Shown here piece by piece: positions 12,842 to 23,839 of a stretch of DNA of 64,000 nt. The DNA is from CAJBLF01 sp964542965 (GTDB lineage: Bacteria > Patescibacteriota > Gracilibacteria > Absconditabacterales > Absconditicoccaceae). The notes under the pieces are model-generated. The model was given only the letters and a program-made list of their open reading frames with translations, was not told the origin of the DNA and searched no databases. Both the position numbers and the translations under genes were made by a program. Position 1 is the first letter of the stretch; every line of letters begins with the position of its first letter. The stretch spans positions 46,714 to 110,713 of the forward strand of contig CAZIVH010000001.1 in assembly GCA_964542965.1 (NCBI GenBank), given 5' to 3'.

Positions 12842-14737
12842 ATGAAAAAGTGATTTCGATTCATATTATTCTTTGTGTTGCTTGTTTCATGAGCTCTTCA
12901 ACTCTACAAAACCATGAGTGTGCAGGATGATGTCATTGAAGTCGTGCGTGATACCAAAGAGGTTCCGTTAAACGATTTTCTGAAACAATATAAAGACGGA
13001 GTATTCACTAAAATTGTTCTTGAAGATGAGACTTCTCTCAAGTGATATGAATATCTAGAGACTGGTGCTTCTGTCTCTTTTATGACCATAAAAAAACATC
13101 TTGTAGAACAATATACGAATGTCTTTGAAACAAAGAAACCCCTAGGGACTTCATTGAGCGATCTGTGAATTTCCATGACATGAGCAGTTACCGTTGATGT
13201 GAAATTCAACGAAGCGTCTCGATGGTCAAAATTATTGTCTGAAGTCTGACCTTTGCTTCTTTTTTTCGTGATTTTCATACTTGTCTTGAAATTCGCTATG
13301 CCTAAGTGATGAGGAGCGTTCCCCTTTAGCGTGAAGGCTGGCAAACTCAATAATTCCAAAACCATTAAGACAAAATTTACCGATGTTGCTGGCATGGAAG
13401 AAGTGAAGATGGAACTTTCAGAGATGGTAGATTATCTCAAAAATCCTGCAAAATATCATAAAGTCTGAGCAAGACATCCTAAGTGAGTTTTGTTATATGG
13501 GCAGCCATGATCTGGTAAGACTTTGCTTGCAAGAGCGGTTGCATGAGAATCGAATGTCCCATTTTTCTCTGTTTCCGGCTCTGAGTTTATGGAAATGCTC
13601 GTAGGTATGTGAGCAGCTAAGGTGAGAGAGCTTTTTGGAAAGGCGAAAGCGGTCGGCAGGGCTATTATCTTTATCGATGAGATCGATGCTATAGGGAAAA
13701 AAAGAGGAGTAGGATATACATGAGGGCATCAAGAACAAGAACAGACATTGAATCAGATTCTGACTGAAATGGACGGATTTGATAATACCACACAGATTAT
13801 CGTGATCGCTGCTACCAATAGACCTGATGTTTTGGATCCTGCATTGCTTAGAGCGTGAAGATTTGATAGGAAAGTATATGTCTCTGAGCCTACTCATGAG
13901 GAAAGAGTGCTCATCTTCAATTATTATCTGAAATGAAAAAAGGTGGATAAATCCGTAAATGTAGCTTCTTTGGCTAAAAGAACCAGTGGATTGGTGGGCG
14001 CTGATATTGAGAATATCGTCAATGAGGCTGCGCTCAAAGAAGCCAAGGAAAATAGGAATATTCTTGATCAGAATGATTTTGAATACGCATTGGAGAAAGT
14101 AATTATGGGCCCTGAGAAAAAAGTGAAATCCATGAAAGAGAACGAAAAAAAGATCATAGCGTTCCATGAGTTGGGGCATGCGGTAACTTCGCATATGCTG
14201 CCTAATGCTGATCCTGTGGAAAAGATATCCATAGTCCGCAGAGGACATGCATTATGAGTGACATGGATCATGCCTAACGAAGATATGTATCTCAATTCAA
14301 AGGCCAAGTTTCTGGATGAAGTCGTATCTTTGCTTGGATGAAGAGCTGCTGAAGAGATATTCTTTGGCGCAGACAATATTACGACAGGAGCATCCAATGA
14401 TTTTGAAAAAGCTACCGAAATTATCACCAATATGATCGTAAAATACGGTATGGATAAGGAACTTGGACCGGTATCCTATTATGATAAAAATCAGCAGGAT
14501 TATCCTGGATTCAAGACTTATAGCGAAAAAACAGCACAGATTATCGATGAAAAAGTAAAGAAATATATCGCCGATTGCTATGAACAGTCCAAAAAGCTTA
14601 TCATACAGCACAAGTGATTGATAGAGAAGCTTTCTGCGGTACTTCTGGATAAAGAATATCTTACGAAGGAAGAATTCGAATCCATGATCGCTACTTTTTC
14701 CAAACCAAAAGCTAAAAGCCAAAAGGTAAAAGCTTAA
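12842..14737 (+). CDS. ftsH: ATP-dependent zinc metalloprotease FtsH
   Basis: 631 residues: TM helix near residues 6-24, periplasmic domain, second TM near 138-155, AAA module with Walker A GQPGSGKT at residue 220, Walker B FIDEIDAIG, arginine-finger region AGRFDR (glycine is UGA at 13856-13858), and zinc site HELGH at residue 442. It degrades membrane and regulatory proteins. Walker A has Gln where Pro is usual (GPPGTGKT), and the zinc site has Leu in place of Ala; both are tolerated variations. The C-terminal tail is lysine-rich and ends in a simple-sequence stretch. Confidence 0.97.
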
Positions 14738-14792
14738 ACCCAAAAGTTAACAAGTGTCTTGATAGTTATTCCTTTATACTTTGTACTCAAAT

Positions 14793-15740
14793 ATGGCAAA
14801 ACATGCGTATGTGCTCGATCGATATACCAATAAGAATGTACTCATCAAAAATGTTGATGATGAAATGTTCGCTAAACTCAGACATGGAGATAAGATAGTC
14901 TATTCTGCTACTGATCAGACATGAACCAGTAAGCAAACCGTATGAACATATTTAGCTCATGAAATTGTTACGGATAGGCAGGGTACTTTTGATAAGGTCC
15001 TTGAAGGCGATGATAAGGAATTCTTTGAAGAACAACAGAGGCTTGCATTGGATATCTTTCCGTTGTTCAAGAAACTGTTCAAAAAGTATTTTCCTGACTC
15101 TATTCCTGTTACAGCGAGATATCAAATATTCGGCGATCAGCTCTATTTCTATTTTTATTCGGAGGAGAGATACGTGTTTACCGATTTCGTCAAGGAATTT
15201 AGACAAGAGCTAGGGAAAAATATCTTCTTATTTCAGATAGGGGCAAGGGATATGATAAAGATGTCTCCTGGCGCAGATAATCTTCCTTGTTGAGCTGATG
15301 GTGTTATCCCTATGCATTGCAAAACAAGCTTACCTCTTCCTAGTGTAGAGATGGAAAATCTGGTTATGCAAAATCTGGAAGGAAGGGATATCGAAAAATT
15401 AAAGTGAAGGTGTGGAAAATTGAAATGTTCATTGATCTACGAATTGGAGACATATATTGAAGAAAGCAAAAAATTCCCTCCTAAGTGAGCGTATGTGGAA
15501 AACAAATGAAACGAGGTCTGTGGAACCGTTGCTTCTTTTAACATCATGAATGGAGATGTCACTGTGAGGACTAAGGAGGGTGTGACGGTAAGGATCCCTT
15601 ATACTACCATCAAAAAAATCAAATTGCCTTCTAAGTCTGAAGAAAACACAATGGATGTTACTCCATGACAGAAGCACGAAGAAAGAAAATCATATGATCA
15701 TACAAAAACACCTTCCCCAAGACCTGTAGCTAACAAGTAA
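14793..15740 (+). CDS. PSP1 / RicT (YaaT)-like protein
   Basis: 315 residues. The core has the PSP1 C-terminal pattern: FVKEFRQELGKNIFLFQIGARD, then cysteine-containing segments LPCGADG, MHCKTSLPLPS, and GRCGKLKCSLIYE. In Bacillus RicT (YaaT) joins RicA and RicF in an Fe-S-bearing complex needed for RNase Y-dependent mRNA maturation and phosphorelay control; that role is inferred only. The KOW-like C-terminal piece (NIMNGDVTVRTKEGVTV) and a basic tail are visible. It follows ftsH by 55 nt and precedes the TPR gene by 23 nt. Confidence 0.82.
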
Positions 15741-15763
15741 TTTTATTCTGTTATTGATTCGTG

Positions 15764-16690
15764 ATGCTAAAGATATCGGTTCTGTTATGGATGCTTTTGA
15801 CCATTATTCTGATTACTTTGCCCGTAGGATTGCTTTCGTTTTTCTTTTCCAAGAAAATATTCAAAAAGCTGACCCATCTTCTCTGAAAAATCGATACGTT
15901 TGACGCGTTGATGAGATTCAAGAGGGAAATGGTCTATTTGTATAGAAAAAAATTCACTGCACTCAAACATCGCGTCAATGAAGAAAAGATAGAGTATATC
16001 AAGCATGACGAGCAATCTTTCCTTAATACCATAGAGGATATCATAAAACCCAAGGCTTCTTCTTCCCATCATCCTGAGACAGAAGTCGTGATTGATGATG
16101 AAGAGTGAAGAATGACATTGATCAAAAAAAGAAAGCTCTTGGAGAAGATCATCTATGAAGCGCTTGGCTTGAGAAAAGAAGGGAAACTTGATGAATATGA
16201 AAAGAAAATCATAGAAGGTTTGGCTATCGATCCTAACGATAAAGATCTGAATAAGCTTCTGGCTGACCTCTATTTCACTATGGGTAATCATAAAAAAGCC
16301 CTGCCTATCCTCAAAAAGATTGTAGAGATGGATCCTAATGATCATAAGGCGATCTGGCAGATCGGTGAAATCTATTTGACTTCCGGAGACTTCGATATCG
16401 CTGAACTGCTTATCCAAAAAGCCATCGGTATCAATCCTACTAATCCTAAATATTATATCAGCATGGTGGAATTGATGTACAATACTGATAGGAAACATGA
16501 TGCTATCGTGGAAATGGAAAAAGTCATCAAACTTAGGCCTACAAATTCTGCATATATGCTTACATTAGCTGATCTCTATCAGGAAGTGAACGATATGGAT
16601 AATGCGAAAAAATATTATTTCAGAGTGCTTGAATACGAGCCATCAAACGATAAAGCTAAGAAAAAATTGAAAGAACTTGTCGTAGAATAA
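15764..16690 (+). CDS. Membrane-anchored TPR protein
   Basis: 308 residues as one frame with UGA=Gly. Residues 5-28 form a hydrophobic helix, followed by a basic coiled segment and then at least four tetratricopeptide repeats (for example LADLYFTMGNHKKALPILKK and IGEIYLTSGDFDIAELLIQK). A UGA at 16107-16109 followed by AGA ATG would make standard-code gene finders split it into two proteins; the code-25 frame is continuous. TPRs scaffold protein complexes at the membrane. Partner unknown. Confidence 0.85.
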
Positions 16691-16776
16691 AACATAAGCT
16701 TAGATCGTAGATAATGCAAAAAATAAAAACATAAATATCACATATAGTCTGATAGTTTTATGTTTTTTTGTTTGCT

Positions 16777-18090
16777 ATGCTTGCTTCCTATTATCAGGTA
16801 CTCAAGGAACTCGTTGCCATGAAAAGCGTCTCTGTTGATGCTGATCATAGGGATGATATAGAAAAGGTAACCATCTATCTCAATGCTATGCTCCAAGATA
16901 ATGGATTTGTCTCTGAGATTGTTCATGGATATGGGAATCCTATCGTTTTAGGCAAATATTTCGTGGATAAATCATTGCCTACAATGCTTCTTTACTGACA
17001 TTATGATGTGCAGGCGGCGAATGAGGACGGACGGAATAACGATCCATTTTCTTTGTATGTCGGCAAAGAAAAAATCTACGGTAGAGGAGTTGCAGATAAT
17101 AAATGACAATTCCTGATCCATCTTTTGACTATATTTGATCTTATCAAAACGAAAAAGCTTGGGTATAACGTTACGGTATTGCTTGAGGGAAATGAAGAGA
17201 CCTGATCTCAGTATATAGAACGTTTTATGTCTGATCACAGACAGACGCTTCTCTCAGATTTTTGTCTCATTTCCGATTCTTATGTTTTGGGAAATACTCC
17301 GTGTATCGATGTGGGATATAGATGAGGAGTCAATACAAAACTCAAGATCATTACCGCAAAGACCGATTTGCATTCCTGACTGTATGGGGGAATTGTTCCG
17401 AACGCTATTCATGAGATGAATAGGATACTCGGCAAGCTCTATGATATCAACAATAAGATAACCATCCCGTATTTTTATTACGATGTGGAAGATGTCGCCT
17501 TTGATGTTCTTGTGAAGAATAAAAAAATGAAGACCGATGAAAAAAAGTTGATGTCTGATTTTTGACTCAAAACGATTTTCAAAGATAAAGATACGGATAT
17601 TTTGACTCAGATTGGACTCAGGCCTACTATACAGGTTACGTGAATCTCAGGTTGATATGTCGGTGACGGATTCAAAAATGCTGTACCTAATGTCGCTCAT
17701 GCCCATATCAATTTCAGGATAGTGAAAAATCAAAACGCCAGAAAGACCATCGCCGCTTTCGATCAATGGTTGCAGACCACGCTGCCTCACTATATAGACT
17801 ATGAATTGGATGTGGATGCTATGTATGATCCTGTGAAAGTCGATATCAATCATTTTACCATAAAAAAAGCAGAAGCCGTATTGCAACAAATATTCTGAAA
17901 ACCTGTTTTTTACAAATATTCATGATGATGATTGCCTATCGTCGACGTTTTGGAAAGTGTGCTCAATACCAAACCAGTACTTATTCCTTTGGTAAATGAA
18001 GATTGTAATGCTCATGGAGTCAATGAAAATTTTGATATCGATCTGATCGAGAAATGATTTCAATTTGCCTATGAATTCTTCAAGAAATAA
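16777..18090 (+). CDS. M20 family metallopeptidase (dipeptidase-like)
   Basis: 437 residues. Metal-site motifs in order: YGHYDVQ (glycine is UGA), IYGRGVADNKG, and LLEGNEETGS, followed by the dimerisation domain and a C-terminal TGISGGYVGDGFKNAVP segment. The family hydrolyses dipeptides or acylated amino acids with two zinc ions. The start ATG at 16777 is chosen because upstream in-frame codons fall in a T-rich leader. Twelve or more in-frame UGA codons. Confidence 0.92.
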
Positions 18091-18184
18091 TTAGACCGTT
18101 AAGATGGGTTAGGTTGATATAGATGGGGCAGGGTATCTATTCCCTATTCTATCTATTCCGTCTTTTATTTCGTATGTATGAACT

Positions 18185-19003
18185 ATGAAAGCTGTTATTG
18201 TTGCTGCATGATTTGGTACGAGAATGCTTCCTATAACCAAGACTATCCCCAAAGAAATGCTTCCTGTAGGAAATNNNNNNNNNNGAAATAAGCCTGTCAT
18301 TCAATATATCGTGGAATGATGTGTACATGCAGGAATTGGAGATATCATCATGATCACTTCCCAACAGAAGAAAGCGTTAGAAGATTATTTCGATAAGAAT
18401 TATGAGCTTGAAGATATCTTGCAGAAGAAAAACAAGACAGATCTTCTTGCTTTGATCAATGCCCCAAAAGAGATGGCTCGCTACACCTTCGTGAAGCAGA
18501 CACAAATGCTAGGGACTGCTCATGCAGTATCGCAAATAGAACCATGGATAGATGAAGACTATTTCCTTGTAATTTTTGGCGACGCTATCTATCCTGATTA
18601 TATGTATACGGATTTGCTCAAGAAATTTGCCGATGTTCGTCAACCTATCATCGTCGCTCATGAGGTGCCTAAGGAAGATACCTATAGATATGGTGTTTTG
18701 AAGTTGGATGGAGAGAAAATCGTTGAGATCGTAGAACAGCCGAAAGTCGAGGATGCTCCTTCAAATCTTGTCTGCAATGGAGTATATCTTCTTCCCAAAA
18801 GCATATTCCCTCTCCTAAAAGATTTGCCTATAGATGTTGCAAGAGGAGAATATCTTTTGCCTCATGCACTTAATATACTCATGAAGCAATCCGATGTTCA
18901 GGTGTTGAAGACTGATCCTTTTTGGGATATCTGAAGCGTTGAGTTGTGGATGAAAGCGAACAATAAGCTTTATCAAGATGGATATCTTTACCCTCCGAGA
19001 TAA
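18185..19003 (+). CDS. galU: UTP-glucose-1-phosphate uridylyltransferase (GalU)
   Basis: 272 residues as assembled. N-terminal nucleotide-binding motif AAGFGTRMLP at residues 7-16 with a UGA-coded first glycine, PKEMLPVGN, then KPVIQYIVEG after the gap, LGTAHAV, and VEQP. GalU makes UDP-glucose for glycan synthesis. The 10-N gap at 18275-18284 sits between two copies of GAAAT; collapsing gap plus one copy (15 nt) restores the family sequence VGNKPVIQY without changing frame. Confidence 0.95.
18275..18284. other. Assembly gap (10 N), probably spurious
   Basis: Ten N inside galU. The flanks end and begin with the same GAAAT, so two contigs that overlap by five bases were probably joined with a default spacer. 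Confidence 0.85.
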
Positions 19004-19103
19004 TTGTCAAAATTTTGTTGAAATATTGTTAAAAACACAGTTCTCACCTACATTTTGTAAAAATAGACTTGCATATCGTTTTTGTATTGATACATATTCT
19101 TTA

Positions 19104-19190
19104 TCGATAAAAAAATAAAAGCACTTCGTGTGATAAATTGATAAGATTTTTATCGCGAAGCATTTATCATTTTATCATCAGCTTAGACGG
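19104..19190. repeat. Intergenic repeat, family B
   Basis: AT-rich palindromic stretch with GATAAATTGATAAG, TATCGCGAAGC and ATTTATCATTTTATC. A closely similar block is at 44690-44778. It lies in the 220-bp interval before dnaB and can fold through ATAAAT/ATTTAT arms. Confidence 0.55.
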
Positions 19191-19223
19191 GAATTTATCG
19201 GTTTTATTTTGTTTTGAAGCAGA

Positions 19224-20585
19224 ATGGTGAGTTTGGAAAATATCAAATTGCCTCCGCATAATATCGATGCAGAAAAGGGAACACTCGGCGGGATCTTGAT
19301 GGATAACGAATTGATGTATTATTATGATGGTTTAGGACTAGCCCCTGAAGATTTCTATCATAAGGAACATTTCTATATCTATCAATGAGTCAAAAAACTT
19401 CGATGATCGCGCAAGACGATAGATGTCGTCACTCTCGCTGATCAGCTTACCAAGGATGCAGTGCTAGATACGATAGGAGGGACTGATTATCTTTATGAAC
19501 TTTCCAGTTTCTTATTGAGTACTTCTTCATGTGCGGAATATGTAAAAATCGTCAAAGAGAAATCCGTATTGAGAAATATTCTCAAAACATCACAAAAGAT
19601 CATAGGCGATGTCTATGAACAGAAAGATACCCTTCAGGTGCTCCAAGATATCGAGAAGAGAGTGTTTGACCTTACTCAGAACAATGTAGCAGAAAAGGTC
19701 CACTCCATCTGAGAGATATTGAATAGAAGAGTGGAGGAGTACATGGATATCGTTGACCATCCTGAAAAAGCGCATGAGAGGAAGGTGTTTTCCGGATATC
19801 ATGGACTTGATGATTCGCTTTGATGATTTAAACCTTCTGAACTCATCATTCTTGCTGCCCGTCCAGCCATGGGTAAAACGGCGTTTGCACTGAATATCTT
19901 GAAAAACATGGCGATCGATCAGAAAAAAAGCGTTGCGTTGTTCTCGTTGGAAATGAGCTCTGAACAGATAGCTGATAGGGTTTTGTCTATGGTTTCCGGC
20001 ATCCCTATGCGAAAGATATCAAAATGACAGTTGGATACCGAGGATTTCACCGTAATGGGTGAAGCGATGGAAGTGCTTTCCGAAACCAATATTTTCATCG
20101 ACGATAAATGATCTACCACTATTCCTGAATTGAAATCAAAAATCAGGAGGTTGAAGATAGAGAAGAATGCTTTGGATCTCGTGATTATCGATTATCTTCA
20201 GCTTATGAGCGGATCAAATTCATGATATTCTGGCAATAGAGTCCAAGAAATCTCTGAAATCTCCAGATGATTGAAAGAACTTGCGAGAGAACTTGAAATA
20301 CCTATTATGGCATTGTCGCAGCTGTCGCGTGAGGTTGAGAAAAGAGTGGATAAAAAACCTCAGCTTTCTGATCTGAGAGAATCAGGTGCGATCGAACAAG
20401 ATGCGGATTCCGTAATCATGCTCCATAGAGAAGATTATTATGATCCTGATACCGATAAGAAATGATTGACCGATATCTGTCTAAGGAAGAATAGGAACGG
20501 CCCCGTCGGAGAATCAGAGGTATTTTTTGAGAAAGAAATCATGAAATTCAGTGAGTTAAAGACAAAGTCAGACGGAACATACTAA
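19224..20585 (+). CDS. dnaB: Replicative DNA helicase DnaB
   Basis: 453 residues: N-terminal DnaB domain (LPPHNIDAEKGTLGGIL), linker, and RecA-like C-terminal domain with Walker A ARPAMGKTAFA near residue 214, VIIDYLQLM (Walker B), LSQLSREVEKR, and SDLRESGAIEQDADSV. It unwinds the replication fork as a hexamer. Length is normal. UGA codes for conserved or near-conserved glycines such as the one in HSIGEIL. Confidence 0.97.
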
Positions 20586-20589
20586 AAAA

Positions 20590-20715
20590 ACAGAGAATAG
20601 TTTATAGTGAATAGTGAAAAGTGATGGAATTGCTGTAACAAACTATTGTGATAATTATTATAGTTTATGTATCTCATTCATTCGTTTTTAGTTTTTCACT
20701 TTTAGTTTTTCATTG
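20590..20715. repeat. Dispersed imperfect palindrome, family A copy 1
   Basis: Intergenic. Outer arms GTGAAAAGTG and TTTTTCACTTTT, inner AACTATTGTG/TATAGTT. Related copies at 45160-45290, 52196-52322, 55845-55955 and 56430-56560. Confidence 0.65.
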
Positions 20716-20717
20716 GT

Positions 20718-21608
20718 ATGATTAGACGTATTGTAAAGATAACAGCATTACTATTGTTCTTATGAACGGTTCGGGGGTTCAATATTCCGGACTATGAGTG
20801 ATATGTTACCGATAAGGTAGGGATTTTTTCTGAAGATCAAACATCTAGTTTAACCACAAAGATAGAAGAGATAGAGAAAACTACAGGGATTGAAATGGCT
20901 GTTCTTATCGTTTCTACCGTTGATGACGATATCAATCTCGCAGCAGCCGATGTGGGAAATATATGGGGAGTCGGAAAAGAAGGTCAGAATAATTGAGTTG
21001 TTCTTCTTATCGCTGTAGATGATAGGAAACGATCCATTCAAGTGTGATACGGATTGGAATGAACGATACCTGATTTGATTGCTGATAGGATAGGAGAGAC
21101 TAATTTCCCTCCGAATTTTAGGAATGGCGATTATTATGCTGGTATCGTAGCAATGATCAATGATTTTCTCTGATATATAGCAAAAGATCCTACTATTGTG
21201 CAGACCTATTCTCAGGAAAAATCCAATGATATGTTTGATGATGATCTGATAGGCATACTGTTCTTTGTCTTCATTTTTGTCATAGGCGGATTCGGTCGTT
21301 GGGTGACCGTACCAAAGATTAAAGGTGAAGGAAGGAAAATGAGAAAGTATGGGCGATGGATATATGCAGCAGTTGGATTCGTCCTTGCGTTTGTGATCAT
21401 GATGGTGATAGCTAGTTTCATAGCTTCGTTGTTTGTTTCCTACATATTCTTGCTTTTTGGAATCCTTATGGCAATGTTTGGTAGGAGCGGAGGATGAACT
21501 AGAGGAATGCGATTTGGTGGCAACTGAGGATCGTGGTGATGAGGATCAGGTTTCTGATGATTCGGTGGAGGAAGTTTTGGTTGATGATGATCTTCTGGGT
21601 CACGATAA
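20718..21608 (+). CDS. TPM-domain (YgcG-like) membrane protein with glycine-rich tail
   Basis: 296 residues: signal/TM helix at residues 5-20, TPM domain (VTDKVGIFSED ... IQVGYGLEGTIPD), TM helices around residues 178-195 and 213-250, and a glycine-serine tail. Nine UGA codons fall in the last 42 residues and, read as glycine, turn the tail into the GFGGGSFGGGG type typical of this family; this is strong internal evidence for UGA=Gly. TPM proteins act in the envelope (phosphatase-like or photosystem-repair roles in relatives). lemA lies 683 nt downstream; TPM and LemA genes are neighbours in many bacteria. Confidence 0.92.
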
Positions 21609-21643
21609 ATCCATATATAATTTATATTTTTACATATATATCC

Positions 21644-22279
21644 ATGACAATAAAAAAACTTCACCATATCGTTAAGGTATTGAAAGATTGACTCTTATCT
21701 ATCTATCTATACCAAACGGCTCATAAAAAGATTCCTGTTTTGATTATACAGAAGGTGGATTTTGTTTTCCTAAACTCGATGAGGGATTTCTTCGCTCATG
21801 AACATTTCATTATTTTGACAGAAGATGACATTAAAGAGGGGAAAGATGTCTTTTGTCTAAAACTTTTGCATATCAAGAACCATTCTGAGCTTTTTTATGG
21901 AAATGATATCTTAGGCGATATTCATATGCAAATATCTGATCTTAGGTCTGCATTGGAATTGGAAATCCGTAATAAAATCATTCAATTGAGAGAGGGATAT
22001 CTTTCTCAGGATAAGGGTAGGGATTTTTTACATGACCTTCTTCCTGGTATGGAGATTATTCGAGAAGGTGGATTGTTCTTGAAACATCCTGATATCAAAC
22101 TTCCTCAGGATAGGAAAGCTTTAGTTTCTCTGTTTGATATTGCTTGGTCTTGTAATAGTCAGCATTTTTACTATCTTATAGACGATATGATGGAGGAACG
22201 CAAAATACCTTCATTTATCCAAGACGTACATCACTATCTTTCAGAAGTGTGTGCTAAGGTCAATAATTTTAATTCATAA
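21644..22279 (+). CDS. Hypothetical protein between TPM and LemA genes
   Basis: 211 residues, one in-frame UGA (residue 16). No family recognised. It has no clear TM helix, an acidic-mixed composition, and several amphipathic stretches. It sits 35 nt after the TPM gene and 11 nt before lemA, so the three are likely one transcript and may share an envelope-related role (inference from context). Confidence 0.75.
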
Positions 22280-22290
22280 AAAAATCATTC

Positions 22291-22929
22291 ATGAAAAAGA
22301 CATGGCTTATTGTTTTAGCTATCGTGGTTGTTGTAGCTTTGTTCGTTGTAGGTAAATACAATACCATCGTTAAGCTTGATGAGACGGTAAAAACCGCATG
22401 GTCTCAGGTAGAAAACGTCTATCAAAGAAGATTAGATCTTATTCCTAATTTGGTCAATACCGTAAAAGGTGCCGCTGCACAAGAGAGCGGAGTATTGGTT
22501 GCTGTTGTCAATGCAAGGGCTAATGCTACAAAAGTATCTGTCGATATTAATGATGCACAATCTTTTGCTCAATTCCAACAAGCACAAGGTGAAGTATCTT
22601 CTGCGCTATCTAGATTGTTGGCTGTCGTAGAAAGCTATCCTACGTTACAATCTATACAGACATTTCGTGATCTTATGACTCAGCTTGAAGGGACAGAAAA
22701 TAGAATCACCGTCGAAAGAAAAAACTTTAACGATACGGTGAATACTTTGAATATCTATATCCGCAGATTCCCTGCTAATATCGTAGCAAATATGTTCGGA
22801 TTTGAAAAAGCTCAGCAATTTGAGGCTCAAGAATGAGCAGAAGTCGCTCCTACGGTTGATTTCGGCACTACAACAGAAATATCTGTTGATACCATCCCTA
22901 CGGAAGCTACAGAGGTTGTTACTGAATAG
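22291..22929 (+). CDS. lemA: LemA family protein
   Basis: 212 residues. N-terminal TM helix (residues 4-21), then the LemA core: YNTIVKLDETVKTAWSQVEN, YQRRLDLIPNLVNTVKG, AVVESYPTLQS, LEGTENRITVERKNFND and YIRRFPANIVANMFGF. Function is unknown; LemA forms a helical bundle exposed outside the membrane. The tail after residue 180 is acidic and low complexity. A terminator lies 27 nt after the stop. Confidence 0.96.
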
Positions 22930-22955
22930 TATTCTAGTAATTCTACATAATATAA

Positions 22956-22983
22956 GGTCAGGACTACGGTCCTGGCTTTTTTG
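22956..22983 (+). terminator. Intrinsic terminator after lemA
   Basis: Stem CAGGAC/GTCCTG with a 4-nt loop and a following T-run. Confidence 0.75.
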
Positions 22984-23109
22984 TATATAATATTGTATAC
23001 TATTTTTTATCTAATGACAATACTAATATATTATTTTATCTGATCGTGTGCTAACGAAAAGCTATAGGATTTTCTTATAATTACTTTGTTTTCTTGATAT
23101 ATAAGGATA

Positions 23110-23401
23110 AAAAAAAGCCGTAAACAAAAATATCAATAAACAAAAATGAGTTAAGCCACTTGGGAACAATGCTCTTAATAAAGACCGCAAATCCTAGTAT
23201 CTAGCGATTTGTCCGCAAGTATAAGTACCTTACCAAAGCGAACGACTTGCATTCATCTTAGAGACGGCTTTTGAATTTATTGGGTATACACAACAAGTAG
23301 AGGAGTTGCTTTACTAGTTCTGTACGCCTAATAGATAATAGGCATGGCCGTCTCTGAGTAGACGGCTATCTGGTTATCTATCAGATAGCTTTTTCTTTTT
23401 T
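23110..23401 (+). ncRNA. Candidate structured ncRNA of unknown class
   Basis: A gene-free stretch of about 290 nt holding a series of hairpins on the plus strand: TTAAG/CTTAA (23151-23178), CAAATCCTAG/CTAGCGATTTG (23187-23211), GCAAGT/ACTTGC (23215-23250), a long-range AGAGACGGC/GCCGTCTCT pair (23260-23355) enclosing GCCTA/TAGGC, and a final GCTATCTG/CAGATAGC hairpin followed by a long T-run (23365-23401). No frame of useful length crosses it. It does not show tmRNA, SRP or 6S signatures. Not a riboswitch for a neighbour: the next gene is on the other strand. Confidence 0.5.
23365..23401 (+). terminator. Intrinsic terminator ending the candidate ncRNA
   Basis: 8-bp stem GCTATCTG/CAGATAGC, 9-nt loop, then a tract of 11 T interrupted by one C. 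Confidence 0.8.
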
Positions 23402-23444
23402 ACAAAATATCAGTAGAGGAATAGGTATTTTCTTTATAACAAGG

Positions 23445-23474
23445 AAGAGTCCGGGATTACCGGACTCTTTTCTT
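23445..23474. terminator. Strong hairpin between ncRNA and minus gene
   Basis: 10-bp stem AAGAGTCCGG/CCGGACTCTT with a 5-nt loop, T-rich on the plus side. It lies 15 nt after the stop of the minus-strand gene and may end either transcript. Confidence 0.6.
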
Positions 23475-23488
23475 AAAAAACTTCTTTG

Positions 23489-23839
23489 CTACGCTGTTGC
23501 TAGCGTCTTTGTTCTCATCTTCGTTTCTTTCTGGGCTTCTTCGAAGCTTTGTATCCGTATTATCGGAACGCTGTGTTTACTCTTTACTCCGAATTTCTCT
23601 TCATCTTTACCAGAATGGTCCATAACCGCATCTTTGGGGACGTGTATCTCTACAATGTTTATTTCGGCTGTATTTATAGCCTTGCAATTCTTTTCAAGCG
23701 TTTCTATGAGCTTTTTTTTTGTGTAGAAGATACCTCTACGACCGTTGTTGATGCGTTGTTCTCTAGTAAGTGCAGAGATTTCCTCGATTCCCACAGCGGG
23801 AAAGAATCCACGGATGGATGTTGTTCCTGTTTGCTTCAT
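23489..23839 (-). CDS. Hypothetical protein
   Basis: 116 residues, no UGA codons, TAG stop. Not recognised. Basic N-terminus (ALTREQRINNGRRGIFY, KKKLIETLEK), then mixed alpha/beta-like sequence ending in a lysine-rich helix. No TM segment. It stands alone between the ncRNA and the hairpin-rich cassette region. The absence of UGA over 116 codons differs from most neighbours but is not significant alone. Confidence 0.65.
   Translation of the reverse strand: MKQTGTTSIRGFFPAVGIEEISALTREQRINNGRRGIFYTKKKLIETLEKNCKAINTAEINIVEIHVPKDAVMDHSGKDEEKFGVKSKHSVPIIRIQSFEEAQKETKMRTKTLATA

Noticed and set aside
16107..16112. Gene boundary between two proteins at UGA followed by ATG
   Set aside because: Same frame before and after with UGA=Gly; TM anchor plus TPR makes one coherent protein.
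21433..21675. Acidic Asp/Glu/Val-rich plus-strand frame over the end of the TPM gene
   Set aside because: It is the shifted reading of TGA-rich glycine codons in the TPM tail.
23220..23265. Possible tmRNA tag (GCG AAC GAC... reading AND-type start and ending TAG) inside the candidate ncRNA
   Set aside because: No tRNA-like domain, no Ala-Ala tag end, and no CCA-type 3' end; the match to AND is short and likely chance.
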